From: Leifsonia sp. AG29
GTDB taxonomy: Bacteria; Actinomycetota; Actinomycetes; Actinomycetales; Microbacteriaceae
DNA length: 64,000 bases
NCBI RefSeq assembly: GCF_009765225.1
Contig: NZ_VMSF01000001.1
Span: 1,736,001-1,800,000 of the forward strand
Direction of reading: 5' to 3'
Shown: positions 22,619 to 31,181 of the stretch, in pieces
How the letters are laid out: each line of letters starts with the position of its first letter
How positions within the stretch are numbered: the first letter of the stretch is position 1
Program-made: the position numbers and the translations under genes
Notes under the pieces: model-generated
Databases searched by the model: none
What the model saw: the letters and a program-made list of their open reading frames with translations, nothing else
What the model was told of the DNA's origin: nothing

Positions 22619-25042
22619 TCAGTCGTTGTCGGCCTCGGTCGAGTCGATCCTGCTCGTCCGGGAGCCGCCTCCCCACGTCCACTCCGCGACCTCGGGGATG
22701 TCCTCGCCGTGGGCGCGGGTGTACTCCCGGGCGCGGATGCGCGCGTCCTGCATCTCCTGCCTGAGGTCCGCCTCGCGGGCCGCGAGACCGGGGACACGGT
22801 CGATCACGTCGATCACGAGGTGGTAGCGATCGAGGTCGTTGAGCATGACCATGTCGAAGGGCGTCGTCGTCGTCCCCTCCTCCTTGTACCCGCGGACGTG
22901 GAGGTTGGCGTGTCCGGTCCGGCGGTACGTCAGCCGATGGATGAGCCACGGGTAGCCGTGATAGGCGAACACCACGGGCTTGTCGGGCGTGAACAGCGCG
23001 TCGTACTCCCGGTCGCTCAGGCCGTGCGGGTGCTCGCCCTCGCTCTGCAGCCGCATGAGATCGACGACGTTCACGACGCGCACCTTGAGCCCGGGCAGGC
23101 GCCGGCGCAAGATGTCGGCGGCGGCCAGCACCTCCAGGGTGGGGACGTCGCCGGCGCAGCCCAGGACCACGTCGGGCTCCTCCCCCTCCGCCTCGGTGCC
23201 CGCCCACGGGAAGATGCCGATCCCGCGCGTGCAGTGGGCGATCGCGTCCTCCATGTTCAGCCACTGCGGTGCGGGCTGCTTGCCCGCCACCACGACGTTG
23301 ACGTAGTCGACCGAACGGAGGCAGTGATCGTACGTCGACAGGAGCGTGTTGGCGTCGAAGGGCAGGTAGACCCGGACCACATCCGCCTTCTTGTTGACCA
23401 CGTGGTCGATGAACCCCGGGTCCTGGTGCGAGGCGCCGTTGTGGTCCTGCCGCCACACGTGCGAGCTGAGCAGGTAGTTGAGGGAGGCGATCGGCCGGCG
23501 CCAGGGGATCTCGCGCGAGCTCTTCAGCCACTTGGCGTGCTGATTGAACATGGAGTCGACGATGTGGATGAACGCCTCATAGGACGTGAGGACGCCGTGC
23601 CGCCCGGTCAGCAGGTAGCCCTCGAGCCAGCCCTGGCACTGGTGCTCGCTCAGCACCTCCATCGAGCGCCCCGCGGGGCCCAAGTGGTTGTCGGCGTCGA
23701 TCGGCAGATACTCGCCGTTCCACTGCTTCGGCGAGACCTCATAGACCGCCTGAAGCCGGTTGGAGGCGATCTCGTCGGGCCCGAACAAGCGGAAGTCCTC
23801 GGGGTTGCCGCGCATGACATCGCGCAGCCACTGACCGAGCACCCGCGTCGCCTCCGCCACCGTCTCACCGGGACGGTGCACGTCGACCGCATAGTCGCGG
23901 AAGTCGGGCAGCCGGAGGTCGCGCCGGAGGAGTCCGCCGTTCGCGACCGGGTTGGCGCTCATGCGCCGGTCGCCTTCCGGGGCGAGCGAGAGGACGCGCT
24001 CGACGGGGGCCCCCGACTCGTCGAACAGCTCCTCCGGACGGTAGGAGAGCAGCCAGTCCTCGAGGATCCGCGTGTGCTCCTCCGAATCGCGCGCGTTCTC
24101 CAGCGGCACCTGGTGAGCGCGCCAGTTGTTCTCCGCCGGATGCCCGTCGATCTCCGCCGGGCAGGTCCATCCCTTGGGCGTCCGCAGGATGAGCATCGGC
24201 CAGGCCGGACGGCCGTCGAGCTCACCGGCGGCGGCCGCGCGCTTGATCTCGGCGATCCGGTCGAGGATCTCGTCGAGGGTCCCCGCCATGCGCTTGTGGA
24301 CCTCGCGGGGATCCTCCCCGTCGAATCCGCCCGAGACGAGGTAGGGCGAGTACCCGTAGCCGCGCATGAGCTGGAGGAGCTCGTCCTCGGGGATGCGTGC
24401 GAGCACCGTGGGATTCGCGATCTTGTACCCGTTCAGGTGGAGAATCGGGAGGACGACGCCGTCGGTGACCGGGTTGAGGAACTTGTTCGAGTGCCACGCG
24501 GTCGCGAGCGGACCCGTCTCCGCTTCGCCGTCGCCGACGACGGCTGCGACCAGGAGGCCCGGGTTGTCGAAGGCGGCGCCGTACGCGTGCGAGAGGGCGT
24601 AGCCCAGTTCGCCTCCCTCGTGGATGGACCCCGGCGTCTCGGGCGCGGCGTGACTCGGGATCCCTCCCGGGAAGGAGAACTGCCGGAACAGGCGGCGCAG
24701 GCCGTCCTCGCTGGGGTCGATCGCGCTGTAGGTCTCGCTGTACGTCCCGTCGAGGTAGGCGCTCGCGACGACGCCGGGCCCTCCGTGACCGGGTCCGGCG
24801 ACGAAGATCGTGTCGAGGTCCCTCTCCTGGATCGCGCGGTTGAGATGCGCGTAGACGAAGTTGAGGCCGGGGGTCGTGCCCCAGTGGCCGAGCAGCCGCG
24901 GTTTGATGTCCTCGCGCGCGAGCGGCCGACGCAGCAGCGGGTTGTCGAGCAGGTAGATCTGCCCGACCGAGAGATAGTTCGCGGCGCGCCACCAGGCGTC
25001 CAGCCGGTCCAGCGTGTCGTCGGAGAGCGGAGCGTTCGTCAT
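22619..25042 (-). CDS. Xylulose-5-phosphate/fructose-6-phosphate phosphoketolase
   Basis: 807 residues from the ATG at 25042, with GGGAGGA 6 nt upstream. It cleaves xylulose-5-P (and perhaps fructose-6-P) with phosphate to acetyl-phosphate and an aldose phosphate. Visible are [19 protein letters not shown] (about 51-69), GPGHGGPG (83-90), SFPGGIPSH, the TPP motif GDGEAETG (about 170-177), and the XFP C-terminal domain with [20 protein letters not shown]. Neither ackA nor pta lies nearby, so acetyl-phosphate would be used elsewhere. The gene is monocistronic. Confidence 0.96.
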   Translation of the reverse strand: MTNAPLSDDTLDRLDAWWRAANYLSVGQIYLLDNPLLRRPLAREDIKPRLLGHWGTTPGLNFVYAHLNRAIQERDLDTIFVAGPGHGGPGVVASAYLDGTYSETYSAIDPSEDGLRRLFRQFSFPGGIPSHAAPETPGSIHEGGELGYALSHAYGAAFDNPGLLVAAVVGDGEAETGPLATAWHSNKFLNPVTDGVVLPILHLNGYKIANPTVLARIPEDELLQLMRGYGYSPYLVSGGFDGEDPREVHKRMAGTLDEILDRIAEIKRAAAAGELDGRPAWPMLILRTPKGWTCPAEIDGHPAENNWRAHQVPLENARDSEEHTRILEDWLLSYRPEELFDESGAPVERVLSLAPEGDRRMSANPVANGGLLRRDLRLPDFRDYAVDVHRPGETVAEATRVLGQWLRDVMRGNPEDFRLFGPDEIASNRLQAVYEVSPKQWNGEYLPIDADNHLGPAGRSMEVLSEHQCQGWLEGYLLTGRHGVLTSYEAFIHIVDSMFNQHAKWLKSSREIPWRRPIASLNYLLSSHVWRQDHNGASHQDPGFIDHVVNKKADVVRVYLPFDANTLLSTYDHCLRSVDYVNVVVAGKQPAPQWLNMEDAIAHCTRGIGIFPWAGTEAEGEEPDVVLGCAGDVPTLEVLAAADILRRRLPGLKVRVVNVVDLMRLQSEGEHPHGLSDREYDALFTPDKPVVFAYHGYPWLIHRLTYRRTGHANLHVRGYKEEGTTTTPFDMVMLNDLDRYHLVIDVIDRVPGLAAREADLRQEMQDARIRAREYTRAHGEDIPEVAEWTWGGGSRTSRIDSTEADND

Positions 25043-25137
25043 GTGTGGTCCTCCCGCGCGCATCGTACGCGGCGGCCGCACCGCGGCGACAGGGCGGAGG
25101 GCCATCGTCCAGCAGACGTTCACCCGCCGGTCGGCAC

Positions 25138-25143
25138 TAGGGT
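25138..25143 (+). promoter_or_regulatory. Putative -10 hexamer, leaderless promoter of the GNAT gene
   Basis: TAGGGT with a 6-nt spacer to the ATG at 25150. Confidence 0.45.
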
Positions 25144-25149
25144 CGACCC

Positions 25150-25728
25150 ATGACTCACGACGAGGTGACGGTGGCCGCCGCGGGCGGCGCCCGGTGGGAG
25201 GACGTGTCGGCCGTGATGGGCACCAGGGGCGATCCCGCGTCGTGCTGGTGCCAGTGGTTCAAGCTGCGCCGGTCGGAGTGGGACGCCGCATCGCGGCAGG
25301 AGAAGTCCGCGCTCCTCCACGAGCAGCTGGACGAGACCGACCGGGGTGTGCTCGCTTACGTCGGAGGCGCTCCCGTGGGCTGGGCGGCGGTGGAGCCCTT
25401 CTCGGCCTACCCCGCGCTGACCCGGTCGCCCATCACCCGTAGGCGCGACGGCGATCCGGCCGACCCGTGGGCCGCCACGTGCTTCGTGGTGCGCCTCGAG
25501 TTCCGCGGGCGCGGGATCGCGCGGGCGCTCCTCGCGGGCGCGATCGGCCACGCACGCGACCACGGCGCCGAGGTGCTCGAGGGATACCCGGTCGACCCGC
25601 AGGTGCGTCCCTCCCTGTCGAGCGCCGAGCGCTACCACGGGACGGTCGGGCTGTTCCGGGCTGCCGGCTTCGAGGAGGTCCGCCGCCCGAGCGCGACGCG
25701 CGCCATCATGCGGCTCCGGTTGCGCTGA
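25150..25728 (+). CDS. GNAT-family N-acetyltransferase
   Basis: 192 residues. The GNAT core shows the CoA-binding loop [17 protein letters not shown] (R/QxxGxG/A motif A) and the C-terminal strand pair around [16 protein letters not shown]. An N-terminal segment with [10 protein letters not shown] is typical of a subgroup of actinobacterial GNATs annotated only by fold. The acceptor (amine, amino acid or drug) cannot be told. EamA follows 32 bp downstream but has its own leaderless-type promoter element, so co-transcription is optional. Confidence 0.88.
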   Translation: MTHDEVTVAAAGGARWEDVSAVMGTRGDPASCWCQWFKLRRSEWDAASRQEKSALLHEQLDETDRGVLAYVGGAPVGWAAVEPFSAYPALTRSPITRRRDGDPADPWAATCFVVRLEFRGRGIARALLAGAIGHARDHGAEVLEGYPVDPQVRPSLSSAERYHGTVGLFRAAGFEEVRRPSATRAIMRLRLR

Positions 25729-25747
25729 TCGGGCCTGCGCGACGACC

Positions 25748-25753
25748 TAGAAT
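25748..25753 (+). promoter_or_regulatory. Putative -10 hexamer, leaderless promoter of the EamA gene
   Basis: TAGAAT, closest of the set to the TATAAT consensus, with a 7-nt spacer to the GTG at 25761. Confidence 0.5.
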
Positions 25754-25760
25754 CGACCGG

Positions 25761-26645
25761 GTGAGTTCTCAGCGCGACCGCCTCGTCGGAGCGGGCACGC
25801 AAGTCGCGACCGAGGTCAGCATCAACTTCGGATCGTCGATCGCCGGACTGCTGATCCCCGTCGTCGGCTCCGTCGTCGTCGTCGCTGTGCGCCAGGTGGT
25901 GATCGCCGCGGCCGTCCTGCCCTTCTACCGGCCGCGCCGCGCCGAGCTCACCTGGCGGCGCCTCTGGCCGGCGCTAGCCCTCGGGGTGGTGCTCGCCGCC
26001 ATGAATCTCAGCTTCTACGAGGCCGTGGGGAGGCTCGGCCTCGGCATCGCCGCGACGATCGAGTTCCTGGGTCCGTTCGCGCTCGCGCTCGCCGGCTCGC
26101 GCCGGCTGCTCGACGCCGCCTGTGCCGTCGCGGCCGCGGCCGGTGTGGTCCTCCTCACCGGAACGGAGGGCGCGATCGACCCGGTCGGGGTCGCGCTCGC
26201 CCTGACAGCCGCGGCGTCGTGGGCCGCGTACATCCTGCTGACCCGCCAGGTGGCGACGCGCCTCCCCGGTCTCGAGGGGCTCAGCGTGGCGAGCGTGGTA
26301 TCGATGGTGCTGACGGTGCCGATCGCGCTCGCACTGATCGACGTCTCGCGCATCGACTGGAGGATCGCCGTGCTCCTGCTCGCCGCCGGGGTGCTCTCGA
26401 GCGCCGTCCCGTACAGCCTCGACACCTTCATCCTCCGGCGGATCACCCCGCGCCTGTACGCCGTGATCACGAGCGTCGGCCCGGTGATCGCGACCGCCTT
26501 CGGCGTGCTGGTCCTCGGCGAGCGGTTCTCACCCGTCCAGCTGGCCGGGATCGTGATCGTCTGCCTGGCCGCAGGGATCACCATCGCGACGCAGCGCGAC
26601 CATCCGAGGTCCGAGCTCGAGTCGGCGGCCGAGTCGATTCCCTGA
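25761..26645 (+). CDS. EamA-family (DMT superfamily) transporter
   Basis: 294 residues, GTG start. Ten hydrophobic helices are arranged as two five-helix EamA repeats. The first ends near GIAATIEFLGPFALALAGSR and the second contains SSAVPYSLDTFILRRITPRL and VITSVGPVIATAFGVLVLGE, the conserved helix pair before the last segment. This layout matches RhtA/YddG-like amino-acid or metabolite exporters of the inner membrane. Substrate unknown. The stop is followed by the convergent ABC permease gene 28 bp away. Confidence 0.92.
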   Translation: MSSQRDRLVGAGTQVATEVSINFGSSIAGLLIPVVGSVVVVAVRQVVIAAAVLPFYRPRRAELTWRRLWPALALGVVLAAMNLSFYEAVGRLGLGIAATIEFLGPFALALAGSRRLLDAACAVAAAAGVVLLTGTEGAIDPVGVALALTAAASWAAYILLTRQVATRLPGLEGLSVASVVSMVLTVPIALALIDVSRIDWRIAVLLLAAGVLSSAVPYSLDTFILRRITPRLYAVITSVGPVIATAFGVLVLGERFSPVQLAGIVIVCLAAGITIATQRDHPRSELESAAESIP

Positions 26646-26673
26646 GGCGACGGGCCACCGCCACGCTGTCAGC

Positions 26674-27582
26674 TCAGGACAGGATGTCCTTCGTCGTGAA
26701 GCGGCCGATGGCGAGAGCGCCGAAGACCGCGATGTAGCCGAGCTGCAGGAGCGCGTTACTCCCGAACGAGTCCCAGACGATCGGGGCGCGCAGGAAGTCG
26801 CCGAACCCCAGCCAGTAGTGGCTGAACAGCCACGGGTGCAGCGCCGAGAGCTGCGGCAACTGGTCGAGCACCTGCGAGATCACGGCGAGCACGGCGGTCG
26901 CGGCCATCGCCCCGACCGGGACGTCGGTCATGGTGGACAGGAACAGCCCGATCGCGCACAGCCCCAGCAGCGAGACCACGATGTACAGGGCGATCAGCAG
27001 CAGGCGGAGGTACGCCTCCCCGATCCCGACCTGGACGCCCGACAGCAGCGTCACCGGACCGATCGGGAAGAGCAGCATCCCGATGAGGGCGCCCGCCACG
27101 CCGACGACGAGAGCGGCCGCCACGCAGAACGCCGCGCAGCCCGCGTACTTCACGGCGAGCAGGCGCAGACGACCGGCTGGCGCTATGACGAGGTACCGCA
27201 GCGTGCCGTGGGACGCCTCCCCCGCGATGGTGTCCCCGGCCACGACGCCGATCGTCAGCGGCAGGAACAGGGGCACGCACACGACGAGCGCCGTGAACGA
27301 GACGAAGATGCCGTTGCTCGTGATCTGGCTGAGGAACGCGGGGCCGCGGGACGACCCGGTGATCCGGACCGCGACGGCGATGAGCACCGGGATCGCTGCC
27401 AGCGCCGCCAGCATGGCCCACGTGCGCCAGCGACGGAACAGCACGGCGAGCTCGGAGCCCAGCAGCGCCCAGCCCGCGGAGGGACGCTGCAGGCGGTCCG
27501 CTGCCGGACGCGCGGCGGCGATCGTCGCCGATGGGCGCTCGGTTCCCGTGCCTGCGCCCGGGGCCGCCTCACTGCTCGACAT
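26674..27582 (-). CDS. ABC transporter permease (ABC-2 type)
   Basis: 302 residues from the ATG at 27582, which overlaps the end of the ATPase gene by 14 bp. Six hydrophobic segments are seen: about 47-66, 85-110, 135-165, 175-205, 210-235 and 275-295. GDTIAGEASHGTLRYLVIAPAGRLRLL is the typical ABC-2 loop in which EXXXGTL couples to the ATPase. Together with the upstream ATPase it forms a two-component exporter, or a DUF-type system with the LolA-like protein. The cargo is not evident. It is the final gene of a three-gene coupled operon. Confidence 0.9.
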   Translation of the reverse strand: MSSSEAAPGAGTGTERPSATIAAARPAADRLQRPSAGWALLGSELAVLFRRWRTWAMLAALAAIPVLIAVAVRITGSSRGPAFLSQITSNGIFVSFTALVVCVPLFLPLTIGVVAGDTIAGEASHGTLRYLVIAPAGRLRLLAVKYAGCAAFCVAAALVVGVAGALIGMLLFPIGPVTLLSGVQVGIGEAYLRLLLIALYIVVSLLGLCAIGLFLSTMTDVPVGAMAATAVLAVISQVLDQLPQLSALHPWLFSHYWLGFGDFLRAPIVWDSFGSNALLQLGYIAVFGALAIGRFTTKDILS

Positions 27583-28504
27583 CGAAGCCCTCCCCGGTGA
27601 GCTCGACGAACCGCTCCTCCAGGCTGGAGCTGCGGACGGCGTAGCCGCGCAGGCGGACGCCGCCTTCGACGAGCGCGGCCGCCAGCTCCTCGGCCGGCGG
27701 CGAGCCGGGCGGGAGGGGCGCCTCCACACCGTCGTCCCGCGCCTCCGTGTGAAGGCCGCGACCGGCGAGGACGCGGTTCGCGATGTCCCGGTCGGGCGTC
27801 ACGACGACGACCCTCGGGCCGCTGCCCGTGCGGAGATCGTCGAGCGGTCCCTGGGCGACGATCCTCCCGGCGCGCATGATCGCGGCGTGCGTGCAGATCT
27901 GCTCGATCTCCGCGAGCAGGTGGCTCGAGACGAACACCGTCGTCCCCTCGCCCGCGAGCGAGCGGATGAGCGACCGCACCTCCCGCGTCCCCTGCGGATC
28001 AAGGCCGTTGGTCGGCTCGTCGAGCACGAGGAGGTCGCGGTCGGTGAGCAGAGCGCCCGCGATCCCGAGCCGCTGCTTCATCCCGAGGGAGTACGCCCTG
28101 ACGTGCTTCCCGGCGGCATGCGAGAGTCCGACGCGCTCGAGCGCCGACCTGACTCGGGCAGCGCGGGTCGCGCCGGGCGCCCACCGGTCTGCCGAGTCCC
28201 GGCGGATGAGGTTCGCCTCACCGGACAGGTAGGGCGCGAAGGCCGGACCCTCCACCAGGGCACCGACGCGGGGCAGGACGTGCTCCAGGCGGTCCGGCAT
28301 CGGCTCGCCCAGCACGTGCATCGTGCCCGCCGAGGGTGAGATCAGGCCGAGGAGCATCCGGATGGTCGTCGTCTTCCCCGACCCGTTGGGGCCGAGGAAG
28401 CCGAACACGGACCCGCGCGGGACCGACAGGTCGACGCCGTCGACGACCGCGCGCGACCGGAAGCGCTTCGTCAGGCCGCTGGTCGCGATCGCGACGTCGG
28501 TCAC
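27569..28504 (-). CDS. ABC transporter ATP-binding protein
   Basis: 311 residues. Walker A GPNGSGKTT (about 39-47), Q-loop region, signature YSLGMKQRLGIAGALL (S-L-G-M-K variant of LSGGQ, about 138), Walker B LLVLDEPTNGLDPQGTREV and H-loop SSHLLAEIEQ are all present. The C-terminal 90-residue extension is of the type found on DrrA/BcrA-class exporters. It energises the ABC-2 permease encoded just downstream. The start forms an ATGA-type overlap with the LolA-like gene. Confidence 0.94.
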   Translation of the reverse strand: MTDVAIATSGLTKRFRSRAVVDGVDLSVPRGSVFGFLGPNGSGKTTTIRMLLGLISPSAGTMHVLGEPMPDRLEHVLPRVGALVEGPAFAPYLSGEANLIRRDSADRWAPGATRAARVRSALERVGLSHAAGKHVRAYSLGMKQRLGIAGALLTDRDLLVLDEPTNGLDPQGTREVRSLIRSLAGEGTTVFVSSHLLAEIEQICTHAAIMRAGRIVAQGPLDDLRTGSGPRVVVVTPDRDIANRVLAGRGLHTEARDDGVEAPLPPGSPPAEELAAALVEGGVRLRGYAVRSSSLEERFVELTGEGFDVEQ

Positions 28505-29541
28505 CGCGCCGCGGCCTGCAGGGCGGAGACCGGCACCGCCCCCGCGAGCACCCGGCCGTCGTCGGTCACGAGGACCGACAGGAGGGAGGAGCTCAGCGCG
28601 CGCCCGCCGGCGACCGGCTGCGTCAGCTGCCCGAAGAGCGGGTCGCTCGTGACCGAGGCCGGAGCGGACCCCGCGGGGAGCGTCACGATGGCCGCCCAGC
28701 CGTCGCCGGTGACGGTCGGCTTCGGCTCGCCGCTGTGCCGGGGGGATTCCTCCCCCCGACTCGGCGGCTGCGACACCGAGGCGCCGGGCGGGGGCGTGAA
28801 GGCGAACAGAGCCGGGTCGGGTCGGTCGCTGCTGAAGCTCGAGAAGGCGGCTTCGAACGCCGGGGAGCCTGCTCCCCGCGCGGTCACCGAGACCCGCAAG
28901 GGGACGCCGGTGCTGCCGTCTACGGCGATCGACACGGACCCGACCAGCGTGGCGTCGGTCCGTGGCTTGAGGACGAGGTCGTACGCGTTCCGACCCGCGA
29001 CGGTGACGTTGTCAGCGAGGGTGACGCTCGTGCTCGGGTCGACGGAGGCGAGGAAGCGCTGCGCGAGCTGCTCGGGCGTCATCGCGGAGGCGTCCGGAGC
29101 GGTGCTCGCGCCGGCGTGCTCGGGCAGCGTGGCATGGGTGGCCTTCTCGCCCTTCGAGTCGTACAGCCAGACATCCGAGCCGTTCCGGATGACGTCGCGC
29201 TCCGCGAGCTGGTCGAGCACCTGGACGCGCTGACGGGTCGCACCATCGGCCCACACCTTGGCCGTGTGATCGGCGAGAAGCAGTTCCAGGGTGTTCGTCG
29301 CGCTGCTGTCCGACGCACTGGACGAGGTCTTCGGGAGGTCCGGGAGTCCGAGCGACGAGGTCTGCTCGACCGTTCCGGAGAACGCCTGCGAGCCGCTCGA
29401 GGCGACGAGGCGGAGCACGTCGGACGGGGTCCGGACCGGCAAGTCCGCCGCACCCGCGGCGAGAGGAGCCGCGATCGCCCCGACGGCGATCACGGCGGGG
29501 ACGACGACAGCGGGCAGCCAGCGCACCCAGCGATGCTTCAT
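28501..29541 (-). CDS. LolA/RseB-like secreted carrier-type protein
   Basis: 346 residues with a Sec signal or anchor (about 6-32, VVVPAVIAVGAIAAPLAAGA). The exported part has the beta-strand pattern of LolA/RseB/DUF2092 proteins: FSGTVEQTSSLG, ADHTAKVWADGATRQRVQVL, VWLYDSKGEKATH, AGRNAYDLVLKPRTDATLVG and VSIAVDGSTGVPLRV. In monoderm actinobacteria such proteins carry lipids or sense envelope stress. Its coupling to an ABC exporter by a 4-bp overlap suggests hand-over of a hydrophobic cargo; that link is inference. TACCCT lies 6 nt before the ATG. Confidence 0.8.
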   Translation of the reverse strand: MKHRWVRWLPAVVVPAVIAVGAIAAPLAAGAADLPVRTPSDVLRLVASSGSQAFSGTVEQTSSLGLPDLPKTSSSASDSSATNTLELLLADHTAKVWADGATRQRVQVLDQLAERDVIRNGSDVWLYDSKGEKATHATLPEHAGASTAPDASAMTPEQLAQRFLASVDPSTSVTLADNVTVAGRNAYDLVLKPRTDATLVGSVSIAVDGSTGVPLRVSVTARGAGSPAFEAAFSSFSSDRPDPALFAFTPPPGASVSQPPSRGEESPRHSGEPKPTVTGDGWAAIVTLPAGSAPASVTSDPLFGQLTQPVAGGRALSSSLLSVLVTDDGRVLAGAVPVSALQAAAR

Positions 29542-29547
29542 GGATTC

Positions 29548-29553
29548 AGGGTA
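29548..29553 (-). promoter_or_regulatory. Putative -10 hexamer, leaderless promoter of the LolA-like/ABC operon
   Basis: TACCCT with a 6-nt spacer to the ATG at 29541. Confidence 0.4.
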
Positions 29554-29624
29554 CGCGCGCGGAGGGCCTCCCGGCCCTGCGAAGTCGATGTGAACCCGGG
29601 GAACCGTTCGCAGGGATGAGCGGT

Positions 29625-29642
29625 GTCATCCGAAGGGATGAC
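29625..29642 (-). promoter_or_regulatory. Short perfect hairpin between pyk and the LolA-like gene
   Basis: GTCATCC-GAAG-GGATGAC has a 7-bp stem and 4-nt loop. It lies about 80 bp upstream of the LolA-like start and 27 bp beyond the pyk terminator. It could be a second terminator element or an operator. Confidence 0.35.
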
Positions 29643-29668
29643 CCTGCTCCTGCGGTCGCCGAAGACGC

Positions 29669-29697
29669 GGAAGGCCCCGCACGAAGCGGGGCCTTCC
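29669..29697 (-). terminator. Hairpin terminator downstream of pyk
   Basis: Perfect 12-bp stem (29669-29680 and 29686-29697, arm GGAAGGCCCCGC, 5-nt loop) 10 bp after the pyk stop. No U tract. It closes the long minus-strand anabolic block. Confidence 0.78.
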
Positions 29698-29706
29698 TCC
29701 GGGTGG

Positions 29707-31122
29707 TCAGAGGACGTCGCCGACCTTGTGCACGCGGATGTCGTTCGTGGTACCGGGGATCCCGGGAGGGGAGCCGGAGATGATGATGACCTTGTCGCCG
29801 TTCACGGCGCGGCCGGTGGACTTCAGCGCCTCGTCGACCTGGGCGACCATCTGGTCGGTGTGGGTCACACGATCGACGACGAACGACTCGACGCCCCAGT
29901 AGAGCGCCATCTTGCGACGCGTCTCCTCCTCGGGCGTGAACGCCAGGATCGGGATCTGGTTCCGGAGACGGGCCATGCGACGAGCCGACTCCCCCGACTC
30001 CGTGAACACGCAGAGGTACTTCGCCTCGACGAACTCGGCGACCTCGGTCGCAGCGGCCGTGATCGCGCCGGACTGGGTCCGGGGCTTGGTGCCGAGGGGC
30101 GCGATCCGCTCCAGCCCGTGCTCCTCGGTCGACTTCACGATCCGCGCCATGGTCTGGACCGTGATGGCCGGGTACTCGCCGACACTGGTCTCACCCGAGA
30201 GCATGACCGCGTCGGCGCCGTCGAGGACCGCGTTCGCCACGTCGGACGTCTCGGCGCGGGTCGGGACCGGGCTCGAGATCATCGATTCGAGCATCTGCGT
30301 CGCCACGATGACCGGCTTCGCCGCGCGGCGGGCCAGCTCGATCGCGCGCTTCTGGACGATCGGGACGGCCTCGAGCGGGAGCTCGACGCCCAGGTCGCCA
30401 CGGGCGACCATGATCGCGTCGAACGCCTCGATGATGCCCTCGAGCGCCTCCACGGCCTGGGGCTTCTCGATCTTGGCGACGACGGGGACGCGGCGCCCCT
30501 CCTCCGCCATGATCTCGTGAACGCGCGCGATGTCGGAGGCGTTGCGCACGAACGAGAGCGCGATCAGGTCTGCGCCGAGGCTGAGGCCCCAGCGCAGGTC
30601 GGCCTCGTCCTTGTCGGACAGCGCCGGCACGTTGACCGCGACACCCGGGAGGTTGATGCCCTTGTTGTTCGAGACGGGACCGGCCACGACGACCTCGGTC
30701 GTGACGACCGTCCCGTCGGTCTCGAGCACGCGGACACGGACCTTGCCGTCGTCGATCAGGAGGTAGTCGCCCGGGTTGACGTCGTGCGGGAGCCCCTTGA
30801 ACGTCGTCGACGAGATCTCCTTCGTCCCGATGATGTCCTCGGTGGTGATCTTGAAGATGTCGCCCTCGGCGAGCTCGTACGGCCCCGCCTCGAACTTGCC
30901 CAGGCGGATCTTCGGACCCTGCAGGTCGACCAGGACGGCGACCGGCTTCCCGGCGTCGGCGGCGGCCTTCCGCACGTTGGCGTAGACCCCCTCGTGCACC
31001 TCGTAGCTGCCGTGGCTCAGATTCATCCGGGCCACGTCAACGCCCGCGTCGATGATCGCGCGGATGTTGTCATAGCTGGAGGTCGCCGGACCCAGGGTCG
31101 CGACGATTTTCGCCCTTCTCAT
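29707..31122 (-). CDS. pyk: Pyruvate kinase
   Basis: 471 residues, the compact form without the C-terminal PEP-utiliser extension. It converts PEP and ADP to pyruvate and ATP. The N-terminus MRRAKIVATLGPATSSYDNI, ARMNLSHG, the active-site MVARGDLGVELPLEAVPIVQ (IMVARGDLG with the K220-region AKIEKPQAVEAL before it) and VMLSGETSVGEYP are conserved. The C-terminal regulatory domain (about 340-471) is complete. It lies 60 bp after gltD with no visible terminator between them. Placement beside gltBD is common in actinobacteria. Confidence 0.98.
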   Translation of the reverse strand: MRRAKIVATLGPATSSYDNIRAIIDAGVDVARMNLSHGSYEVHEGVYANVRKAAADAGKPVAVLVDLQGPKIRLGKFEAGPYELAEGDIFKITTEDIIGTKEISSTTFKGLPHDVNPGDYLLIDDGKVRVRVLETDGTVVTTEVVVAGPVSNNKGINLPGVAVNVPALSDKDEADLRWGLSLGADLIALSFVRNASDIARVHEIMAEEGRRVPVVAKIEKPQAVEALEGIIEAFDAIMVARGDLGVELPLEAVPIVQKRAIELARRAAKPVIVATQMLESMISSPVPTRAETSDVANAVLDGADAVMLSGETSVGEYPAITVQTMARIVKSTEEHGLERIAPLGTKPRTQSGAITAAATEVAEFVEAKYLCVFTESGESARRMARLRNQIPILAFTPEEETRRKMALYWGVESFVVDRVTHTDQMVAQVDEALKSTGRAVNGDKVIIISGSPPGIPGTTNDIRVHKVGDVL

Positions 31123-31181
31123 GCTTTCTTGCTGCTCCGTGATTCTCGCGCGCGAGGGCGCGTTATCGGTGGTGGAGGGGG

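Noticed and set aside
14355-29600. Genomic island inserted at tRNA-Leu
   Set aside because: No integrase, no repeat of the tRNA 3' end near 29.6 kb was noticed, and base composition looks like the neighbours. The genes are typical actinobacterial chromosome content.
31144-31155. Palindrome CTCGCGCGCGAG between pyk and gltD as an operator
   Set aside because: Short CG-rich palindromes arise often by chance in such DNA, and nothing else marks it as a regulatory site.
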